Positions 40,944-45,189 of a stretch of DNA of 45,189 nucleotides are shown piece by piece; position 1 is the stretch's first letter; every line of letters starts with the position of its first letter. Both the position numbers and the translations under genes were made by a program. The stretch is from Mycobacterium neglectum (GTDB taxonomy: Bacteria > Actinomycetota > Actinomycetes > Mycobacteriales > Mycobacteriaceae): positions 1 to 45,189 of the forward strand of contig NZ_NVQE01000048.1 of the NCBI RefSeq assembly GCF_002591975.1, in the 5' to 3' direction. The notes under the pieces were generated by a model. It did no database searches, was not told the origin of the DNA, and saw only the letters and a program-made list of their open reading frames with translations.

Positions 40944-41776
40944 GCACAGCAGCGGAGCGCGCGGCTCAACTGGAACTGACGTCCAGATTGAAGTCGGCGT
41001 ATCCCGAACTGCCCGACGCGCCGACCCCGGACATGTTGGACCACGGTCGGATCACGGCATACCTCAAGCCGGTCCACGACGTCGGGGGCGAGCCGGACGC
41101 GCCGATGAAGTACGAGAACAAACAGTACGAACTCTGGGAGCACATGACGTATGTCATCTGCGAGGTCCTTGGCTGGCGTGGCATCTGGCTGTCGGAGGAA
41201 CGACGCCGGATCGGCAATGTCGATGTCGGGCGGGCGGAGTATCTGGGGCTGCCGTACTACGGCCGTTGGCTGATCGCTGTCGCGCGGGTCCTTGTGGAAA
41301 AACACCACATCGGACTGAGCGAGCTGAGCGAGCGGATGGCCGAGGTCCAGGCGCGTTACGCGGGCGGGCTGGACGGCAAGACGCTGGAAGCCAAACCGAA
41401 ATCCGAGGGCGACGGATCGCACGTCAAGCGCAACGAGCATGCCGAGGAAGCGGCCGGGAAAGGCGATCCGCAATGCTATTCCGGGCAGGCCGACCCGCCG
41501 AAGTTCAAGGTCGGCGACCCGGTGGTGGTGCGCGAACTCCCGGTGATCTTCTACACGCGCACGCCGGAATACGTGCGCGGCGCGACCGGCGAGATCGAGG
41601 CCGTCGCCTATGAGAGCCCGGCCGCCGAAGACGAGACGTGGGACCGTCCGGTGCGACCCGAGTGGTTCTACGTCGTGAAGTTCAACATGTCCGAGCTCTG
41701 GTACGGCTACACCGGAACTGCTGACGACGTCATCTCCACCGAGATCCCCGAGCGCTGGCTCGAATCCGCCAAATAG
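40940..41776 (+). CDS. Thiocyanate hydrolase, fused beta-alpha subunit (ScnA-ScnB type)
   Basis: A 278-residue protein. The N-terminal half (about 1-142) matches the helical beta subunit of Thiobacillus thioparus thiocyanate hydrolase as I recall it: VPHDVGGE-like PVHDVGGE, WEHMTYVICEVLGWRGIWLSEERRR, DVGRAEYLGLPYYGRWL. The C-terminal half (about 175-278) matches the small alpha subunit, an SH3-like barrel: GDPQCYSG, KFKVGDPVVVRELPVIFYTRTPEYVRGATG, YESPAAEDE, STEIPERWLE. They are joined by a charged linker (143-174). In T. thioparus these are two genes; nitrile hydratase beta has the same fused order. The ERRR arginines (88-90) expected to contact the oxidised claw cysteines are present. It should pair with ScnC to convert SCN- to carbonyl sulfide and ammonia. 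Confidence 0.85.
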   Translation: MSTAAERAAQLELTSRLKSAYPELPDAPTPDMLDHGRITAYLKPVHDVGGEPDAPMKYENKQYELWEHMTYVICEVLGWRGIWLSEERRRIGNVDVGRAEYLGLPYYGRWLIAVARVLVEKHHIGLSELSERMAEVQARYAGGLDGKTLEAKPKSEGDGSHVKRNEHAEEAAGKGDPQCYSGQADPPKFKVGDPVVVRELPVIFYTRTPEYVRGATGEIEAVAYESPAAEDETWDRPVRPEWFYVVKFNMSELWYGYTGTADDVISTEIPERWLESAK

Positions 41777-41797
41777 GCGCCCGAGAAAGGATTGGCA

Positions 41798-42523
41798 TTG
41801 TCTGACCACGGTCACGATCACGACCACGACCACGACCACGACCGGACCGTCGCCCCGATGGTCGACGAGGTCACCGACTTCGAAGTCTTGGAGATCGCGC
41901 TGCGCGAGCTGTGCATCGAGAAGGGCATCTTCACCGCTGAGGACCACCGCCTCATGACCGAGTTCGCCGAGCAGATCGGTCCTACGCCGGCAGCCCGTCT
42001 GGTGGCAAAGGCGTGGCTCGATCCGAAGTTCAAGGAACTCGCTCTCGCGGAACCGATGACAGCGAGCAAGGAAGTCGGTGTGGACTGGTTGCACCCAACG
42101 GGGTGGGGGACACCGAGTGACTTCACCGCGTTCCAGATCCTCGCGGACACACCGACGGTGCACAACGTGATCGTCTGTGCGTTGTGCTCGTGCTACCCGC
42201 GGCCGATCCTGGGCAACTCGCCCGAGTGGTACCGGACACCCAATTACCGTCGGCGCCTTGTCCGCTGGCCGCGGCAGGTACTGGCTGAGTTCGGACTCTA
42301 TCTGCCGGACGAAATCACAGTCCACGTACAGGATTCCAATCAGAAGCACCGCTTCATGGTCATGCCGCTTCAGCCTGAGGGCACCGAGGACTGGACCGAG
42401 GATCAGCTTGTCGAGATCCTCACGCGCGACACCCTGATCGGCGTGGCGCTGCCCAAGGCCGGCGTCACCACCAACATGATCGTCGACACCCGTCCGGCCA
42501 TTCACCCGGGCAACGCCGGATGA
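41798..42523 (+). CDS. scnC: Thiocyanate hydrolase gamma (metal-claw) subunit
   Basis: A 241-residue catalytic subunit, nitrile-hydratase-alpha fold. The N-terminus is SDHGHDHDHDHDHDR, the His-Asp tract also seen in Thiobacillus ScnC. The claw motif is VC127-A-L-C130-S-C132, followed by YPRPILGNSPEWYRTPNYRRRLVRW, diagnostic of the SCNase rather than the nitrile hydratase branch. The three cysteines bind low-spin Co(III), and two are expected to be oxidised to sulfinate and sulfenate. The usual Thr/Ser between the first two cysteines is Ala here. A TTG start at 41798 is chosen because GAAAGG lies 7 bases upstream; an earlier TTG at 41792 is possible. It starts 21 bases after the fused subunit and overlaps the activator gene. 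Confidence 0.9.
   Translation: MSDHGHDHDHDHDHDRTVAPMVDEVTDFEVLEIALRELCIEKGIFTAEDHRLMTEFAEQIGPTPAARLVAKAWLDPKFKELALAEPMTASKEVGVDWLHPTGWGTPSDFTAFQILADTPTVHNVIVCALCSCYPRPILGNSPEWYRTPNYRRRLVRWPRQVLAEFGLYLPDEITVHVQDSNQKHRFMVMPLQPEGTEDWTEDQLVEILTRDTLIGVALPKAGVTTNMIVDTRPAIHPGNAG
41813..41842 (+). repeat. CACGAY hexanucleotide repeat encoding (His-Asp)5
   Basis: Five consecutive CACGAT/CACGAC units code for alternating His-Asp at the ScnC N-terminus. The tract is a likely Co2+ or other metal-binding tail and, being a simple repeat, can change length by slippage. Confidence 0.85.
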
Positions 42524-42882
42524 GCGCAGCGCAGAATCCGGCGTCTGCTCGCGTCGCCCCGCTGGACGAGATCGTCGAACGCGACCAGGTCTGGTCACGG
42601 ATGGCCGCGAAGTGGGGTGTGGAAAATCCGGTGCCGCCGTGGAAAACGAGCCTTGACGGCATGTGCGACGCGCTCGATCGAGCCTCCTGTGACGAGAACA
42701 TCCCCGACTTCAAGCAGCGGCGCGACGAGGAGGACGAACTCTCCGCCACGGTGTACGCCAACCTGCCCTACCCGGAGAACCAGCTGATGTCATTGGCGCA
42801 TTCGCTGGTGGCCAGGGGCGTCATCGACGAGGCGGAACTCAAGGCGCGTCTGGCGAGCATCCGCGTGAGGCTGGAAGCCTGA
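42520..42882 (+). CDS. P15K-like thiocyanate hydrolase activator
   Basis: A 120-residue protein overlapping scnC by ATGA. It resembles a stand-alone fragment of the nitrile hydratase beta N-domain (LPYPENQLMSLAHSLVARGVIDEAELKARLASI), as do nitrile hydratase activators and P15K, the activator encoded beside T. thioparus SCNase genes and needed for cobalt loading and cysteine oxidation. Two cysteines (C49, C57) lie in the middle. Assignment rests on position, size and fold-type similarity, since I cannot align it directly. No CobW-type GTPase chaperone is present in the window. Confidence 0.7.
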   Translation: MSAAQNPASARVAPLDEIVERDQVWSRMAAKWGVENPVPPWKTSLDGMCDALDRASCDENIPDFKQRRDEEDELSATVYANLPYPENQLMSLAHSLVARGVIDEAELKARLASIRVRLEA

Positions 42883-42908
42883 CCACCTCCACGCGCTAGG
42901 TTCGACCC

Positions 42909-43625
42909 GTGGAGAAAGTCATCATCACCCTGCAACGTCCCGATTCCGACGAAGCATGGTGCACCAGGATGCGCACTGAGGTCGTTGCCGACCTACTAGA
43001 GCTGGGACTGCCAGGCCTAGTGGTCAACGTGCGCGACGACGTCGTGCGCAATTCGCTCATGACGCTGACAACGCTCGAACCGCCCGTCGTGGGGATCATC
43101 ACCGTGTGGGCGCATCAGTCCTACGGCGAGGCGGTGACTGCGGCGCTCACGCGGCTGCAATCCGAAGCGGATCACGTGGCCGCCTATTTGGTCACCGAGT
43201 CGGTGCCGCTGCCGCCACCGGCGACGGCCGAAGGAGCGCGCACGGATGGCTTCGCCAACGTTGCACTACTGCGCAGACCGGCCGACTTGGACGATGCGAC
43301 TTGGCGGCAGCGGTGGCACATCAACCACACACCGGTGGCGATCGAAACGCAGTCGACCTTCGGCTACACCCAGAACGCGGTGGTGCGTGCCTTGACGCCG
43401 AGCGCTCCGGTGATCGACGCGATCGTCGAAGAACTCTTCCCCGAAGCGGCGATCACCGACCTGCACGCGTTCTTCGGCGCTCCAGACGACGACGAACTCA
43501 GCCGCCGGATGGAGCGAATGGTGGCCAGCACCACCGCATTCGGTGCGAATCGCGACATAGACACCGTACCGACGAGCCGCTACGTCTATCGAACGCCGTT
43601 CGTCGCCGACAACAGGATTGGGTGA
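42909..43625 (+). CDS. EthD-domain protein
   Basis: A 238-residue protein with a dimeric alpha/beta-barrel (EthD) pattern. One half-barrel contains VIITLQRPDSDEAW.TRMR and the second ANVALLRRPADLDDATWRQRWHINHTPVAIETQSTFGYTQNAVVRAL. EthD proteins accompany P450 or degradation operons and may act as isomerases or decarboxylases; no activity is established for this group. GTG 42909 lies 26 bases after the activator gene. It may be read through from scn, but a functional link to thiocyanate is not evident. Confidence 0.75.
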   Translation: MEKVIITLQRPDSDEAWCTRMRTEVVADLLELGLPGLVVNVRDDVVRNSLMTLTTLEPPVVGIITVWAHQSYGEAVTAALTRLQSEADHVAAYLVTESVPLPPPATAEGARTDGFANVALLRRPADLDDATWRQRWHINHTPVAIETQSTFGYTQNAVVRALTPSAPVIDAIVEELFPEAAITDLHAFFGAPDDDELSRRMERMVASTTAFGANRDIDTVPTSRYVYRTPFVADNRIG

Positions 43626-43630
43626 TAGAG

Positions 43631-44074
43631 ATGACCACACTCGAAGAGGCGTCTGCCTTGGCGGCCGACGACAGCGGCCTTGCGGTGGTCTCGACCGTCC
43701 GCGCCGACGCCACCGTCCAGGCATCCCTGGTCAATGTCGGTGTGCTGCCGCATCCCGACACTGGACAACCCGCGCTGGGGTTCGTCACGTACGGCAAGGT
43801 CAAGTTGGCCAACCTACGCGCGCGTCCTCAACTGGCCGTGACATTCCGTAATGGATGGCAATGGGCCACCGTCGAGGGTAGGGCCGAGTTGGTGGGCCCT
43901 GATGATTCACAGGCGTGGCTCACCGATGCGGAGCAGCTTCGACTGCTGTTGCGCGAGGTGTTCACGGCCGCTGGTGGAACACACAGCGATTGGGCCGAAT
44001 ACGACCGGGTGATGGCGGAGCAGCGACGCACTGTCGTGCTTATCGCACCCGCTCGGGTGTACAGCAACGGTTAA
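43631..44074 (+). CDS. PPOX-class F420/flavin-dependent oxidoreductase
   Basis: A 147-residue split-barrel protein of the pyridoxamine-phosphate-oxidase-like, probably F420-binding class: LAVVSTVRADATVQASLVNVGVL, LGFVTYGKVKLANLRARPQLAVTFRNGWQWATVEGRAELVG and a C-terminal helix-strand with RTVVLIAPARVYSNG. F420 preference is inferred from mycobacterial relatives. Start ATG 43631 follows the EthD stop by five bases; GTG 43622, overlapping that stop, is an alternative. The substrate is unknown. Confidence 0.8.
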   Translation: MTTLEEASALAADDSGLAVVSTVRADATVQASLVNVGVLPHPDTGQPALGFVTYGKVKLANLRARPQLAVTFRNGWQWATVEGRAELVGPDDSQAWLTDAEQLRLLLREVFTAAGGTHSDWAEYDRVMAEQRRTVVLIAPARVYSNG

Positions 44075-44090
44075 CGCATACGCTGCTGGC

Positions 44091-44855
44091 GTGATTCTCG
44101 AGATTGCCGACGACCAGCGGGTGCGGACACTAACCCTCAATCGGCCCGACGTCCTCAACGCGTTCAACGAAGAGCTGTACCACGCCACCGCGATTGCGCT
44201 GGGGGAGGCGGCAGCCGATCCGGAAGTCGCCGTAGTGCTGTTGACCGGTGCGGGGCGGGCGTTCAGCGCGGGCAACGACCTCAACGAAATGCAGAGGCGA
44301 ATCACCGATCCCGAGTTCAATCAGCAGGGCAGTCACTTCTCGACGATGATCGACGCACTAGCGGACTTCTCCAAGCCGCTGATTTGCGCGGTGAACGGAG
44401 TCGGAGTCGGCATCGGCGCGACCATCCTCGGCTACGCCGACCTTGTGTTCATGTCATCGACCGCACGGCTGAAGACCCCGTTCACCAGCCTTGGTGTGGC
44501 ACCCGAAGCCGCGTCGTCGTATCTGCTGCCGCGGCTGATGGGCCGTCAGAACGCCGCCTGGTTACTGTTGTCCTCGGAGTGGGTGGATGCCACCGAGGCG
44601 TACCGCATGGGGCTGGCGTGGAAAGTCTGTGAGCCCGACGACCTGTTGTCAGAGGCCCGCCGACACGCCGAAATTCTTGCCTCTCGACCGATTTCGAGTC
44701 TGACAGCGGTGAAGCAGACGATCATCGCGCCGACGCGCGACGGGATCAACGCGGCAACCGCCAGAGAGATCGAGCACTTCAAGGTGTTGATGGGCGCCGC
44801 TGCGAACGCGGAAGCCCTTGCCGATTTCACCGGTAAGCGCGGCCCGGCCGAATAA
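44091..44855 (+). CDS. Enoyl-CoA hydratase/isomerase family protein
   Basis: A 254-residue crotonase-fold protein. The oxyanion hole is formed by AFSAGNDLNEM and NGVGVGIGATIL. One catalytic Glu is seen in LGVAPEAASSYLLPRLMG, and the first Glu position of true hydratases is not evident, so isomerase or another crotonase reaction is possible. It is the last gene of the plus-strand run from 42909 and starts 16 bases after the PPOX gene. Its acyl-CoA substrate cannot be deduced. Confidence 0.85.
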   Translation: MILEIADDQRVRTLTLNRPDVLNAFNEELYHATAIALGEAAADPEVAVVLLTGAGRAFSAGNDLNEMQRRITDPEFNQQGSHFSTMIDALADFSKPLICAVNGVGVGIGATILGYADLVFMSSTARLKTPFTSLGVAPEAASSYLLPRLMGRQNAAWLLLSSEWVDATEAYRMGLAWKVCEPDDLLSEARRHAEILASRPISSLTAVKQTIIAPTRDGINAATAREIEHFKVLMGAAANAEALADFTGKRGPAE

Positions 44856-44938
44856 CCCGTCGCGTCGTCAATTCCCTTGCGCCTCTTTGGTATTAATTAG
44901 CCTCACAGGCCACATTGCGGCGACGAGCTTGTCGGTGG

Positions 44939-44954
44939 TCGCTTGTATGTTCGA
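44939..44954. promoter_or_regulatory. Degenerate SOS (LexA) box
   Basis: TCGCTT-N4-GTTCGA matches the mycobacterial LexA consensus TCGAAC-N4-GTTCGA in 9 of 12 positions, with the right half perfect. It lies four bases before the ATG at 44958. 13E12/DUF222 genes are often LexA-linked. Confidence 0.4.
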
Positions 44955-44957
44955 ATC

Positions 44958-45077
44958 ATGTTGGCGACTCCGGTGGATGTGGCGATGGCCGCGCTGCGGG
45001 CCGCCCATGAGTCGTTGGCCGACCGACGCGAGGGCTCTTATCGGTCGGCGCGGCCCGGGCGAACAGCTGATATGTAG
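44958..45077 (+). pseudogene. Possible 5' remnant of a 13E12/DUF222 (HNH endonuclease) gene
   Basis: A 39-codon frame, MLATPVDVAMAALRAAHESLADRR..., ends at TAG 45075. The opening AALRAAHESLA resembles N-termini of the 13E12 repeat family, whose full proteins have about 400-500 residues, so this would be a truncated copy. The region 44856-45100 otherwise shows no gene. Similarity is judged by eye only. Confidence 0.35.
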
Positions 45078-45100
45078 GCATCGTTTGTCAATAGGCAGGT

Positions 45101-45136
45101 GAAAGCCGCCCCGGTTTTGATGCCGGGGCGGCTTTC
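45101..45136. terminator. Strong intrinsic-type terminator
   Basis: 14-bp perfect stem GAAAGCCGCCCCGG / CCGGGGCGGCTTTC (45101-45114 with 45123-45136) around TTTTGATG, followed by GTTTGAT. It can end the remnant or upstream run on the plus strand and the partial gene on the minus strand. Confidence 0.85.
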
Positions 45137-45148
45137 GTTTGATCGGAG

Positions 45149-45189
45149 TCAGTCGGTGCCGCGGCGGTCGTTGGTCAACGACGATGGTG
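45149..45189 (-). CDS. 3' tip of a minus-strand gene
   Basis: The last 41 bases read on the minus strand as ...PSSLTNDRRGTD and stop (TGA at 45149-45151), placed just before the hairpin terminator. Too short to identify; the coding call rests on the terminator position and a plausible C-terminus. Confidence 0.3.
   Translation of the reverse strand, partial: PSSLTNDRRGTD

Noticed and set aside
41813..41842. Short tandem repeat considered as a CRISPR or regulatory array
   Set aside because: It is an in-frame CACGAY repeat encoding His-Asp with no spacers.
40940..42523. Annotation as ordinary nitrile hydratase
   Set aside because: The ERRR/DVGRAEYLGLPYYGRW and PRPILGNSPEWYR segments, the His-Asp N-terminus of ScnC and the P15K-like third gene fit thiocyanate hydrolase better.
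40883..42598. 571-codon minus-strand ORF across the scn operon
   Set aside because: Antisense to the thiocyanate hydrolase genes, whose motifs are unmistakable; the minus translation shows no conserved pattern.

Overview
The window is high-GC actinobacterial DNA and reads as a fast-growing mycobacterium (Mycolicibacterium-like). The evidence is an Apa/ModD antigen, an antigen-85 mycolyltransferase, F420-dependent oxidoreductases, a perfect KstR box, and a gene order that from memory follows M. tuberculosis Rv1860-Rv1873: apa, small membrane protein, adhA, CPBP protease, double CoA-transferase, thiolase-like protein, FAD reductase, lldD2, DUF1810. A lon gene, which M. tuberculosis lacks, and several accessory nitrogen-metabolism cassettes argue for an environmental species. 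Ortholog names are from memory, not from a search.

Layout. 1-4640: 5'-truncated apa (with an inverted repeat at the very edge that looks like an assembly artefact), a secreted CDGP mini-protein, a GlsB-type membrane protein, zinc alcohol dehydrogenase adhA, an unknown gene divergent from a CGNR zinc-finger regulator, and a CPBP protease. 4811-12010: a plus-strand run of phosphoketolase, LLM/F420 oxidoreductase, tandem-fused class III CoA-transferase and thiolase-like protein. 12013-15794: a minus-strand run TfoX - HhH-GPD - DUF72 - FAD reductase - lipoprotein - decayed SDR. 15872-20800: lon with a near-canonical HspR (HAIR) operator, then gntP and a DeoR-type regulator. 20957-27476: an Ag85C-like mycolyltransferase, then a minus-strand run of adenylate-cyclase-like protein, MscS channel with a C-terminal cyclic-nucleotide-binding domain, and lldD2, and finally a DUF1810 gene. 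27451-31804: TPR protein, nucleoside deaminase, GH13 hydrolase, lipoprotein.

31852-36310 is a compact nitrogen-scavenging cassette: GntR/FCD regulator, allophanate-hydrolase-type amidase, biuret-hydrolase-type cysteine hydrolase and an NCS2-like permease. A strong palindrome sits at the amidase start codon. Together they could import biuret or a related N-compound and break it down to ammonia. 36471-40547: alpha/beta hydrolase divergent from a TetR regulator, a thioesterase behind a textbook KstR box (steroid regulon), and a FUSC membrane protein.

40806-42882 is the most striking locus: a thiocyanate hydrolase operon. The two small subunits of the Thiobacillus-type enzyme appear as one fused polypeptide. 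They are followed by the cobalt/cysteine-claw subunit with its His-Asp N-terminus and by a small P15K-like activator. A short coupled leader ORF precedes them. The claw motif reads VCALCSC instead of VC(T/S)LCSC. The window ends with EthD, PPOX/F420 and enoyl-CoA hydratase genes, a short fragment that may be the 5' end of a 13E12/DUF222 gene, a strong hairpin terminator, and the 3' tip of a minus-strand gene.
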